Source: Diadophis punctatus similis (taxonomy: Eukaryota; Chordata; Lepidosauria; Squamata; Dipsadidae). From it: DNA of 64,000 bases. A model generated the notes under the pieces. It saw only the letters and a list, made by a program, of their open reading frames with translations, ran no database searches and had not been told where the DNA came from. A program made the position numbers and the translations under genes. Of the stretch, positions 11,401 to 19,654 are shown one piece after another; the stretch's first letter is position 1; the number at the start of each line of letters is the position of its first letter. Where the stretch lies: assembly GCA_023053685.1 (NCBI GenBank), contig JALIGW010000002.1, forward strand, positions 242,413,677 through 242,477,676. The letters are read 5' to 3'.

Positions 11401-12414
11401 CAAGGTGGGAATTGTCTATTATTAGCATTTGTGGATGATCTTTGTTTCATTGCAAAGGATGCATCACAAGTTAAAGAATTTGCTAATAAGTTAGAAAAGA
11501 AATTTGAATTAAAGAATTTGGGAGAAATAAAGAATTATCTCGGTGTAGAGATACAAAAAACTGAAAAAGGTGGTTATATTCTCAGTCAAAGGAGAAAAAT
11601 TGAACAATTATTAGAGAAGTATAACATGAAAGATTGTAATATTGCTCCTACACCTATGAGCACAGATTTTTACAATAGTTTGGGTGAGGATAAAAGTGAA
11701 GCCTGTGATCAGGAGATATATCACTCTGCAATAGGGAGTCTGTTATATCTGTCACAGTGGTCCAGACCAGACATAGCTTGTGCAGTGAGCATTCTAAGTC
11801 GCTTTACTGCTACACCTACAAAGTTGCATTGGATGGGTGTGAAAAGAATTCTCAGGTATTTGAAGGGAACTGTGAATTTGGGTCTTCAAATAAAGGTCAC
11901 TGAAGAATTAAAATTGAAATGTTATGTTGATAGTGATTATGCAAATGATGTAAAAACCAGAAAGTCTAATTCTGGAATTGTAATAATGTTTGGAGGGGCT
12001 TTAATTGGTTGGAAGTCCAGAAAACAAACAACGGTTGTTATTTCAACTGCTGAAGCAGAGTTTATTGCATTGTCTGAGTTATGTTCTGAAGTAGTTTGGT
12101 ATGTACAGTTGTTACAAGATTTAAATGTAAATGTAAATGAAGCTGTAACTGTTTATGAAGATAATGCTGCTTGTATAAAAATGGCAACAGGTGACAGAGT
12201 GAAGAACAGAAGTAAACATGTGGACATTAAGTATTGTAATGTCAGGGAAGCTGTAAAAGAAAAATTGATACGTTTACATCATTGTTCTTCAGAGGATAAT
12301 TTAGCAGGCATGATGACCAAACCATTGGGTGGTGTCCATTATAGGAAATGTTTAAATCCAATAGGTTTGATGTCTCTCCCAGTAATGAAGGGAGGAGTGT
12401 TGGAATATTCATGA
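8425..12414 (+). CDS. Copia-B2 gag-pol polyprotein, intact
   Basis: This is a single frame of 1329 residues. Gag occupies about residues 1-230 (NYLIWAAKME start typical of copia gag), with a CCHC knuckle near 253-266 (CFICGETNHLQKSC). The protease motif DSGAS is near 302. The integrase HHCC region is near 430-475, with catalytic residues in VHADL (about 492), QTDRGSE (about 555) and NGVAERR (about 588). RT is about 850-1090 with FVDD near 1004. RNase H is about 1160-1290 with YVDSDY, TAEAEF and YEDNAA. The protein ends GVLEYS next to the 3' LTR. Compared with B3 it lacks one Gly codon near residue 46 and has an extra Gly near 1050, and it has Gly for Asp in the C-terminal LADMMTKP motif. All parts are in one frame, so gag and pol would be made as one polyprotein; how the gag excess is reached is not visible. 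Confidence 0.95.
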   Translation: MAAAMEFKDSPIPKLGKKNYLIWAAKMECFLKAKELWDIVADPPQVLGAADQRAHDKAMAYILLSLGDDQFLNVAELKSAKEIWQKLKAVHVNVSACNVVQLSRKLFRMSLQTGDSMEDHLMKMQSNFLELEQRGVKFPEPQKVLLVLNSLDQSWETVSAIFESKPEADLNLEALKSCLLNEYEKRLFSHADGKFHRRGLNKEYSGNLQQVSSKIFHRLPISSNSRGVCRQEESRGRRDQVTQQQFFKQVKKACFICGETNHLQKSCAQRRNVQDKRHYLQGQITVAKVCYNNNRDKWLIDSGASQTIVNNSDLFSRFFPGNNEEVALANGQKAKIIGRGDVQIPYLDSRFTDVLCVPEMEHNLLSVSSLDKQGYETTFVNGKCIIQRNGNVCAQGIKEDNLYVLQGQKVPHCSQIFKNVAEHNSCVHLLHRRLGHANFKVVQQMKEFAEGLDLKGCKAYLDCAVCKASKSKAFPVSKFSTRQTTRALELVHADLIGPMQASLGGAKYALVIVDDYSRFGFCYLLKSKTEVLQQFKQWLSFVERRYKQQVCQLQTDRGSELMSTNFQQWLRQLGIRHRRTNPYTPGENGVAERRNGVLQTMKDSLLEDSGMSRSYWGEAMLTANYLVNRLWSSSINNTPYAMLYGRKPSLAHLKIFGSTAWVHIPKGFRRKGQQKARKLRFVGYEPGSKGYRFSDGSKRIVISRSASFAEQNWNRIDANSENVSLSDGDPLSDGDPLSDNNSFNDGESFSEGVYVQGGESEQDMKPEKLETQEQAMPRRSERRNRGVPPDRYSASKVKVCNVWYEPRNYKEVLALAKVEQEKWKEAMDKEMKSMGDHEVFTSMTLPQGTKAVGCKWVYKKKVLPNNEVQYKARLVAQGFSQLKNVHYDEVFAPTVKGESIRLALALASAYRHRIWHFDITTAFLNAELEEEIYMVQAPGYENKMPNMVYKLNKAIYGLKQSARNWNICLDTALKGLGFKSCKADGCIYTGKLQGGNCLLLAFVDDLCFIAKDASQVKEFANKLEKKFELKNLGEIKNYLGVEIQKTEKGGYILSQRRKIEQLLEKYNMKDCNIAPTPMSTDFYNSLGEDKSEACDQEIYHSAIGSLLYLSQWSRPDIACAVSILSRFTATPTKLHWMGVKRILRYLKGTVNLGLQIKVTEELKLKCYVDSDYANDVKTRKSNSGIVIMFGGALIGWKSRKQTTVVISTAEAEFIALSELCSEVVWYVQLLQDLNVNVNEAVTVYEDNAACIKMATGDRVKNRSKHVDIKYCNVREAVKEKLIRLHHCSSEDNLAGMMTKPLGGVHYRKCLNPIGLMSLPVMKGGVLEYS
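12382..12397 (+). other. Copia-B2 polypurine tract
   Basis: AATGAAGGGAGGAG immediately precedes the 3' LTR. It also encodes part of the polyprotein C-terminus, so coding sequence and plus-strand primer overlap. Confidence 0.75.
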
Positions 12415-12663
12415 CTGGGAGAGCCATGTGATTGAGTCAGCCAATCTGGCTGAAGTGTTATTTGAGCATGTCCAGAAACTTAGCAAGAAGAAGGGTGTGG
12501 TTTAGTCTGTCCACCATTATACTCCAGTATGAAAACATCTCAACATGTGATCTGAAACAAAGTGTGGTATTGTTAATGTTTTATTCTACTTATAAAGAAG
12601 TTATTTGAATCAGCAAAATGCAGTTATCTTCTGAAGCTTCTGATTTATTGCGTAACTCTGACA
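12398..12663 (+). repeat. Copia-B2 3' LTR
   Basis: 266 bp, the same as the 5' LTR by eye. The gag-pol stop codon lies 15 bp inside it. Confidence 0.95.
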
Positions 12664-15297
12664 TTGTGCCACCAACCTTGCCTTATACTGTACTTCATTA
12701 TTGGGTAATACCTTTTTCTTATATACCCACTTACATCCTACAGCCTTGGTACCCTGTGGCAAAGTCACAGATGTGAACACTTCATGATCGCCCATGGATT
12801 TCGTCTCTTTATCCATGGCTTCCTTCCACTTTTCTTGTTCAACTTTTGCTAATGCCAATACTTCCTTATAGTTTCTTGGCTCATACCACACATTACACAC
12901 TTTAACTTTACTGGCAGAATACCTGTCTGGCGGAACCCCTCTGTTCCTACGCTCTGACCTACGTGGCATTGCCTGTATTTGTGTTTCAAGCTTTTCTGGC
13001 TTCATATCTTGTTCAGACTCTCCTCCCTGAACATAGACACCTTCAGAAAATGATTCACCATCATTAAATGAGTTATTGTCACTAAGTGGATCACCGTCGC
13101 TAAGTGGATCACCGTCACTAAGTGAGACATTTTCAGAATTTGCATCAATTCTGTTCCAATTTTGTTCTGCAAAACTAGCAGACCTTGAAATCACTATCCT
13201 TTTACTTCCATCGCTAAAGCGATACCCTTTTGAGCCTGGCTCATAGCCCACAAATCTGAGCTTTCTAGCCTTTTGTTGTCCCTTTCTTCTGATTGCCTTT
13301 GGAATATGTACCCAAGCAGTACTTCCAAATATTTTTAAATGTGCTAGAGAAGGCTTTCTCCCATATAGCATTGCATATGGAGTATTATTGATGGATGAAC
13401 TCCACAGCCTATTAACTAAATAATTGGCAGTCAGTATGGCTTCACCCCAATATGACCTGCTCATACCAGAATCCTCCAGTAATGAGTCTTTCATTGTTTG
13501 CAAAACACCATTCCTCCTTTCAGCCACTCCGTTCTCTCCCGGTGTGTAAGGATTTGTGCGCCTGTGTCTTATTCCCAATTGTCTCAACCATTGTTGAAAA
13601 TTTGTTGACATAAATTCAGAACCTCTGTCAGTTTGCAACTGACATACCTGTTGTTTATACCTTCTCTCTACAAAACTTAACCATTGCTTAAATTGCTGTA
13701 GCACCTCTGTTTTACTCTTAAGTAAGTAGCAAAACCCAAACCTGCTGTAGTCATCCACAATGACCAGCGCATACTTTGCTCCTCCCAAACTGGCTTGCAT
13801 AGGCCCAATTAAATCAGCATGCACCAGTTCTAGAGCTTTTGTGGTTTGTCTTGTGCTAAACTTGCTCACTGGGAATGCTTTAGATTTTGATGCTTTACAT
13901 ACTGCACAATCCAAATATGCCTTACATCCCTTCAAATCTAATCCTTCTGCAAATTCTTTCATTTGTTGAACAACCTTAAAATTAGCATGACCAAGTCGTC
14001 TGTGCAGAAGATGAACACACGAATTGTGTTCTGCTACATTTTTAAATATCTGGGAACAATGTGGGACCTTTTGTCCCTGCAATACATAAAGATTATCCTC
14101 TTTTATGCCCTGTGCACAAACATTCCCATTTCTTTGGATGAGACACTTCCCATTTACAAATGTGGTTTCATAACCTTGCTTGTCTAAACTAGACACACTT
14201 AACAAATTATGCTCCATTTCAGGTACACATAACACATCAGTAAACCTGGATTCCAAATATGGAATTTGCACATCGCCTCTTCCAATGATTTTAGCCTTTT
14301 GACCATTGGCTAAGGCCACTTCTTCATGGTTTCCTGGGAAAAATCTGGAAAATAAGTCAGAATTATTAACAATTGTTTGACTAGCCTCACTGTCAATCAA
14401 CCATTTGTCTCTATTGTTATTATAACAAACTTTTGCAACTGCAATCTGTCCTTGCAAATAATGTCTCTTGTCTTGCATATTTCTTCTCTGTGCACAGCTT
14501 TTCTGCAGATGATTTGTCTCTTCACAAATGAAACATGCTTTTTTAACTTGCTTGAAGAATTGTTGCTGTGTAACTTGATCTCTCCTGCCTCTGCTTTCCT
14601 CTTCTCTGCAGACACCTCGGCTGTTGCTAGAGATAGGCAGCCTGTGGAAAATTTTGCTGGAGACTTGCTGTAAGTTTCCACTGTACTCCTTGTTGGGCCC
14701 CCGCCTGTGGAATTTTCCATCAGCATGGCTGAAAAGCCTTTTCTCATATTCATTCAATAAACACGATTTCAAAGCCTCCAAATTCAAATCTGCTTCTGGC
14801 TTACTTTCAAAAATAGCTGATACAGTCTCCCAGCTCTGATCCAAACTGTTTAACACTAATAAAACTTTCTGGGACTCTGGAAACTTTACTCCACGTTGCT
14901 CCAATTCTAGAAAATTAGACTGCATTTTCATTAAATGATCTTCCATAGAATCTCCTGTCTGCAAACTCATTCTGAAAAGCTTTCTTGAAAGTTGGACCAC
15001 ATTACACGCAGAAACATTGACATGTACTGCTTTCAATTTCTGCCATATTTCTTTTGCAGACTTTAATTCAGCTACATTTAAGAATTGATCATCCCCCAGA
15101 CTTAAAAGAAGATAAGCCATAGCTTTGTCATGAGCCTTTTGATCTGCTGCTCCAAGCACACCTTGTGGGGGGTCTGCTACGATGTCCCATAATTCTTTTG
15201 CTTTCAAAAAACATTCCATTTTTGCAGCCCAAATTAAATAATTTTTCTTCCCCAATTTAGGTATTGGACTGTCTTTAAATTCCATAGCAGCAGCCAT
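12664..15297 (-). pseudogene. Copia-B1 gag-pol, N-terminal part (gag, protease, integrase, start of RT)
   Basis: The minus-strand frame starts at ATG 15297 (MAAAMEFKD start, same as B2 and B3) and runs through gag, zinc knuckle, protease, integrase and the KARLVAQ start of RT to the B2 insertion. Further reading to 12610 is inside the B2 LTR. Two key sites differ from B2 and B3: the protease active-site triad reads DSE instead of DSG, and the zinc knuckle has Glu for the Gly after the second Cys. The Asp-Ser-Gly motif is required in retroviral-type proteases, so this copy was probably already defective before B2 split it. Confidence 0.9.
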
Positions 15298-15399
15298 CCT
15301 GCTTTATTTTTCTTGTCTGCCTGTTCCTTTAACAACACAGACAGCTTCTTATCAGCTTTAAATTACAATGCAGTTTTAATTTTACTTCTTGAGCGATTC

Positions 15400-15413
15400 C
15401 TGGGCCCATAACC
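15400..15413 (-). other. Copia-B1 primer-binding site
   Basis: The complement of GGTTATGGGCCCAG lies directly next to the 5' LTR (15414-15679) on the minus strand. Confidence 0.8.
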
Positions 15414-15679
15414 TGTCAGAGTTATGCAATAAATCAGAAGCTTCAAAAGATAACTGCATTTTGCTGATTCAAATAACTTCTTTATAAGTAGAATAAAACA
15501 TTAACAATACCACACTTTGTTTCAGATCACATGTTGAGATGTTTTCACAGCAAGCTTTAATGGTGGACAGACTAAACCACACCCTTCTTCTTGCTAAGTT
15601 TCTGGACATGCTCAATTAACACTTCAGCCCAATTGGCTGACTCAATCACATGGCTCTCCCAGTCATGAATATTCCAACA
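15414..15679 (-). repeat. Copia-B1 5' LTR
   Basis: 266 bp, mirrors 6433-6698 with a single visible difference; followed by TSD CATGT. Confidence 0.95.
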
Positions 15680-15916
15680 CATGTCTACATTCCTGAGGTT
15701 ACCTCCTTTCCTTTCTCATCGCCATCTCTACCGAAGGTAGAACTGATTTATTTTCTTAGCCGATAAAATGTAGTCCTAATAAGAATTCTTTATTATTTTT
15801 CTACTGAAATAAATATTTTGTTTATTAGTATTTAAACTGCGGTTTTATTTCTATAATGTCAGAGTTTCAGGAAAAGATCCATTTCGCCTCTGATGAGAGT
15901 AATTCTCTTCCTAACA
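15680..15916 (+). repeat. Copia-A 3' LTR, second part
   Basis: It continues the LTR begun at 6334. Its end closely matches the end of the solo LTR at 55672-56001 (shared blocks CTGAAATAAATATTT, AAACTGCGGTTT and CAGGAAAAGATC). It holds an AATAAA-type signal. It ends CCTAACA at 15916, followed by satellite sequence. Confidence 0.8.
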
Positions 15917-16772
15917 GAGCTTGGGAGCGTCGACTTGATGAACGGGCAGCAGTTCCAAGGCAGCCCTTGCTGCGAGGAGAGAATCCCCCCCATTGCATAA
16001 TAATAATACTCGCCACCCTATGGGCAGCCCTACCTGGTTAACTGCCAGCCCGTCCACAGCAGCCGAGAAGCGGTGCGAGGACAGAAGCGGAAGCGGTCCA
16101 GAACCCCCATTTTGGCTTATCTAGCCGAATAGCACTTTTTCCCCTTCAGAATATTTCTATACATAAATATATAAATATTCTGAAGGTCTTTTGGATTATT
16201 CTATGAGGTTGAGGCAGAAATGATAATTCAAATGTGGGAGAGTCTTCATTAGAAGGGAGAGGGTTTCCTTGGGTGGGGTGGTCCCAGGTGTCATGTGCCC
16301 TCTTTGGCATACATCTTGGTTTGCGAGTGGGGTACAGACTTGGACCACACACGAAGTCCCCATAAAAGTTACACAAGTAGAATTGGTGTTGGCGCTTGCA
16401 TTGGCGTTTGGGTTTCGGTTGGGGTTAGGCTAATGCTTAAGCTTAGCCTTGGCCTTCGCCTTGGCCTTGGCCTTCGCCTTAGGCGGAGGGGTAGGGCGAA
16501 TGGTAGCGGAAGAGTGAGAGTTAGAGAGTTCCTCATGTCTTCGTCTTCTTCTTGTTCTCCAATCAATTCAAACCACCGAATCGCCAGCAACCATCCAAGT
16601 GTTTTGCAGCCACGACCTGCACCGGCTTAAATAGGTGCCCGGAGCCTCCGCTACGGAAACGTTTTCGCACGTTCATGGATTCCTCCTCTGTCAAAACTCA
16701 AGGCCCGCGGGGAAGCCATGGGGGGGATAAGTAATATGACTAGCCGCAGGGCCTCTGCCGGTAAAGAGATGT
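15917..16772 (+). repeat. Satellite unit P, copy 1
   Basis: About 854 bp. Landmarks are AGCTTGGGAGCGTCGACTTG at the start, a CATAATAATAATACTCGCC block, a CTTCAGAATATT hairpin (about 16145-16190), a CTTAGC/CTTGGC hexamer run (about 16436-16482) and CCGCTACGGAAACGTTTTCG near the end. No long reading frame is conserved as protein, and the short frames on both strands look non-coding. It is similar to the units at 24034, 26526, 27390 and 28279. Confidence 0.85.
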
Positions 16773-17085
16773 AGCTTGGGAGCGTCGACTTGATGATCGG
16801 GCAGCAGTTCCAAGGCAGCCCGTGGTGCGAGGAGAGAATCCCCCCCATTGCATAATAATAATACTCGCCACCTTATGGGCAGCCCTACTTGGTTAACTGC
16901 CAGCCCGTCCACAGCAGCCGAGAAGCGGTGCGAGGACAGAAGCGGAAGCGGTCCAGAACCCCATTGCCTTACTTTACCCTAATTTTGGCTTATCTAGCCG
17001 AATAGCACTTTTGCCCCCTTCAGAATATTTCTATACATAAATACCGTATATAAATGTTCTGAAGGTCTTTTGGATTATTCTATGA
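16773..17085 (+). repeat. Satellite unit P, partial copy 2
   Basis: The first 310 bp of a P unit, up to the CTTCAGAATATT hairpin and GGATTATTCTATGA, where it changes into unit Q. The same change-over occurs at 25094. Confidence 0.8.
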
Positions 17086-18259
17086 AGGTTCGCAGCCTTC
17101 GGTGCGTCACAACGCAGACGGAGAAAAGTCTAGAATGAGGCGCCCCAATGCAGCACAGCCGAAAGACCGCTGCTCTCAGCCCTGCGCCCCAGCCCGCTGC
17201 CTGCTCACGCCACACGCCCTCGCCGGTGCCCATCGATGGAAGAAGGCACAGGCCCTAACTCCTCGGTGCGCGGACTGGCCGCCGGAGCGGGAGCCTGGGG
17301 CATTTGGTGAGTTATCCCGGCGGCGTCCCCACCCGGAGCTCTCCCTGCTTCTGCACGCCGTAAGAGAGCAGGCTGCCCCTGGGGGGGGCAGGTGTATGTG
17401 TTCAGCCTCTCCCTGGGAAGGATGCGCCCGCCTATTCCTGCCACTGCTGTCATCCTTGGGGAGAAAAGGAAGGCAACGCGAGTCTCTGGGTGCCGAAGAC
17501 TCGCTCTTTGTCTGTCTTCCGTCCGTTCGCCCGTCCGTCTGTCCAGAGGCCCATCCGTCCGTCATTTTCGCCCCTCCGTCTGTCCGCTCGCTCATCCGCC
17601 CTCCCCCAGCACCACACTGACACAAACGAGATTGGTGCTGCTTCCATCGATTCCCGGAAAAAAAGGCTCACACACGAGATTGGTGCTGCTACGATCCATT
17701 CCCGGAAAGAAGAGCTAATATTTGTAATTGTATACACAAGAAATTCACTATAAAAAATAAACTGCAGCTGGCTGGGAGGTAGGCTTCTTAACCCAGAGAG
17801 ACCAAAGAGATCAGAAGAGACCAAGAGAGAGAACTTCCTAGTTCAGAAATGCTTTGCTTGCAAACCATGTCTCTGTGTCAATGATTTCTACATCGGTCCT
17901 CTTTGGCAGACACGTTAGGTTGTGAGTGGGCTACAGCCCTGGACCTGAGACGAATTCCCCGCGAAAGCTACAAAAAGAGGCTTTGTGTTTACTCAACACT
18001 GGTCCTCACGGCTATTTGTCTACCAAGGCAATTTTTGAAAGAGCCGAGAGAAATGTGTGACCATTGGGGGACCTTCCTATCCTTCTCCCTGAACCCGTGA
18101 ATTATGGGAAGGGAGTCATCTGAGGGCCAATCTTTGCGGTGAAAAGGAGCTCCGTTTCTCCTTTTCCCCCGGAGATCAGGCAGTGCAAAACGGAAAGTCC
18201 CCGAACAGAACTGCATCCGCCCGCTCCTCACCCTCTGGGCAGCCCTATCTGGTGAACTG
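17086..18259 (+). repeat. Unit Q, copy 1: GC-rich repeat related to P
   Basis: About 1.17 kb, CpG-rich in its first half, nearly identical to 25095-26269. It holds a CCGT-rich stretch (17508-17610), a duplicated 45-bp block (GAGATTGGTGCTGCT, 17626-17708) and a part resembling P (CTCTTTGGCA and CGAAAGCTACA blocks near 17900-17970). It ends in a P-like CAGCCCTATCTGG. No known family is recognised. Confidence 0.75.
17236..17306 (+). other. Candidate first coding exon in Q copy 1 (unknown gene)
   Basis: ATG at 17236 opens a 71-nt frame that runs into a consensus splice donor (TTTG/GTGAGT). The same ATG, frame and donor are kept in Q copy 2 at 25244-25314 with only a few substitutions. It encodes a short Gly/Ala-rich peptide starting MEEGTGPNSS. 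No downstream exon is found. It may be a promoter-plus-first-exon fragment trapped in a repeat, or chance. Confidence 0.25.
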
Positions 18260-18520
18260 TGTTGGAACATTCATGACTGGGAGAGCCATGTGATTGAGTC
18301 AGCCAATCGGGCTGAAGTGTTAATTGAGCATGTCCAGAAACTTAGCAAGAAGAATGGCGTGGTTTAGTCAGTTTACCGTTAAAGTTTGCTGTGAAAACAT
18401 CTCAACATGTGAAACAAAGTGCGGTATTGTAAATGTTTTATTCTACTTATAAAGAAGGTATTTGAATCAGCAAAATGCAGTTATCTTGTGAAGCTTCTGA
18501 TTTATTGCGTCATTCTGACA
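18260..18520 (+). mobile_element. Solo LTR of a Copia-B relative, copy 1
   Basis: 261 bp, TGTTGGAACATTCATG to CATTCTGACA. It has the same architecture as the Copia-B LTR but diverged (for example AACAT for AATAT, missing GATCT). Flanks are AACTG on the left and AACTC on the right. No internal region is present. Confidence 0.85.
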
Positions 18521-19272
18521 AACTCACAGTGACCGGGGAGCCAATGACCGCTACCTGGGGCATGTAAATTAGAAAGCCCAGCGATATAAGAAGGCGATAG
18601 GCCACTAAAGGCGCTCAGGTTGAAGCACAATGGCTTTCTCTCTTCCTCATCCTTGGAACAGCTCCGGACGACTCTTCCTCAGTTCCTCTAATAATGCAGG
18701 TGAGGGGAGAGTAGTAAAATAGGAGGGGGGAGAGATCCCCGAAGAGTTAAAAACTAGAGCAAATAGGATCACTGTGGCTGTACAATGGAGACGCGCACGC
18801 GGAAGGCACCACGGAAACAAGGAAGAATCTAGTAACAATCAAGCTAAAAAGATATATTCAGTTTAATTTTTTTTAAAATCTCGCCTCGTTATTTTTTTAT
18901 ATCTGATGGCAGCAAACATACCCAATACCGCTTCCGCCTATTTTCGCCCTACAACATCAACTCTGCAAGATAATAAGTTGGGCTGAGAAAGAATGATTGG
19001 CTGCCTTTCTTAAAGAGAAACGAGAGCGGGGTTTTTGCACTATTTCTTCCTACTCTGCGATAGGCCGGAGTCTGCAAAAAGCCACGCCCTCCCTGCTTAC
19101 TGGAGGGAGATTTAAAGCCGCATTTCATGCTGGCCATTAGGGTTTTTGGAAGGGGTGCTCAGGTTCGGCGGCCAATCATGCAATTTCCAAATTCTTTGTC
19201 GGACTCCTCAACTGCCGTAACTGGCCGGTAGTTGCCTTTAGATTTTGGGCGTTGGGTGTTGGGTGGAGCTTC
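18521..19272. other. Unassigned sequence between solo LTR and Copia-B3
   Basis: This is not P or Q sequence. It contains a possible promoter-like piece: TATAAG at 18585-18590, then ATG at 18630 opening a 70-nt frame (MAFSLPHPW start) that meets a splice-donor match GCAG/GTGAGG at 18699/18700. It also has a CCAAT motif near 19171. No homologue is recognised, and no downstream exon is seen. Confidence 0.3.
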
Positions 19273-19538
19273 TGTTGGAATATTCATGACTGGGAGAGCC
19301 ATGTGATTGAGTCAGCCAATTGGGCTGAAGTGTTAATTGAGCATATCCAGAAACTTAGCAAGAAGAAGGGTGTGGTTTAGTCTGTCCACCATTATACTCC
19401 AGTATGAAAACATCTCAACATGTGATCTGAAACAAAGTGTGGTATTGTTAATGTTTTATTCTACTTATAAAGAAGTTATTTGAATCAGCAAAATGCAGTT
19501 ATCTTTTGAAGCTTCTGATTTATTGCGTAACTCTGACA
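19273..19538 (+). repeat. Copia-B3 5' LTR
   Basis: 266 bp. It carries AATTGGGCTGAAG where B2 has AATCTGGCTGAAG. Confidence 0.95.
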
Positions 19539-19552
19539 GGTTATGGGCCCAG
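19539..19552 (+). other. Copia-B3 primer-binding site (initiator tRNA-Met anticodon arm)
   Basis: GGTTATGGGCCCAG directly abuts the 5' LTR. Confidence 0.85.
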
Positions 19553-19654
19553 AAATCGCTCAAGAAGTAAAATAAAAACTGCATTGTAATTTAAAGCTGA
19601 TAAGAAGCTGTCTGTGTTGTTAAAGGAACAGGCAGAGAAGAAAAGTAAAGCAGG

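Larger units (their letters stand above)
8043..12663 (+). mobile_element. Copia-B2: intact full-length Ty1/copia retrotransposon
   Basis: It is 4621 bp with TSD TTGTG at 8038-8042 and 12664-12668. The LTRs (8043-8308 and 12398-12663) look identical by eye. It has a primer-binding site, one uninterrupted gag-pol frame and a polypurine tract. It was inserted into the RT region of Copia-B1 in the opposite orientation. Identical LTRs and an open frame indicate a very recent insertion. Confidence 0.96.
6433..15679 (-). mobile_element. Copia-B1: full-length Ty1/copia copy (minus), split by Copia-B2
   Basis: Two 266-bp LTRs (6433-6698 and 15414-15679) begin and end TG/CA. The TSD is CATGT at 6428-6432 and 15680-15684. 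Removing B2 and one TSD (4626 bp) leaves 4621 bp, exactly the length of B2 and B3. The LTR pair differs by one base that I can see (GTTACGC versus GTTATGC). B1's LTRs share a variant block (AAGCTTGCTGTG) not found in the B2 and B3 LTRs, so B1 belongs to a slightly different subfamily. Confidence 0.95.
1..15916 (+). mobile_element. Copia-A: decayed Ty1/copia retrotransposon, 5' end outside window
   Basis: Gag-like and pol frames in the order protease, integrase, reverse transcriptase, RNase H identify Ty1/copia. The element is interrupted by a hAT transposon (3285-5557) and, in its 3' LTR, by Copia-B1 (6433-15679). The 3' LTR starts TGTCACGG at 6334 after a purine-rich tract and ends CCTAACA at 15916. 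The flank GAGCT (15917-15921) equals the corresponding bases of satellite unit P, so Copia-A was inserted into a P unit. The 5' LTR and start lie left of the window. Frameshift and insertions make it non-functional. Confidence 0.85.

Noticed and set aside
15885..15916. CTGATGAGAG...CTC at the end of the Copia-A LTR looked like a hammerhead start
   Set aside because: No GAAA follows the small stem; the solo LTR copy does not keep the CTGATGA.
16436..16482. CTTAGC/CTTGGC hexamers as interstitial telomeric repeat
   Set aside because: The motif is not TTAGGG and the run is short; internal minisatellite of unit P.
16146..16590. Short frames on both strands of unit P, repeated in each copy
   Set aside because: They are conserved only because the DNA is repeated; frames are low complexity and change length between units.
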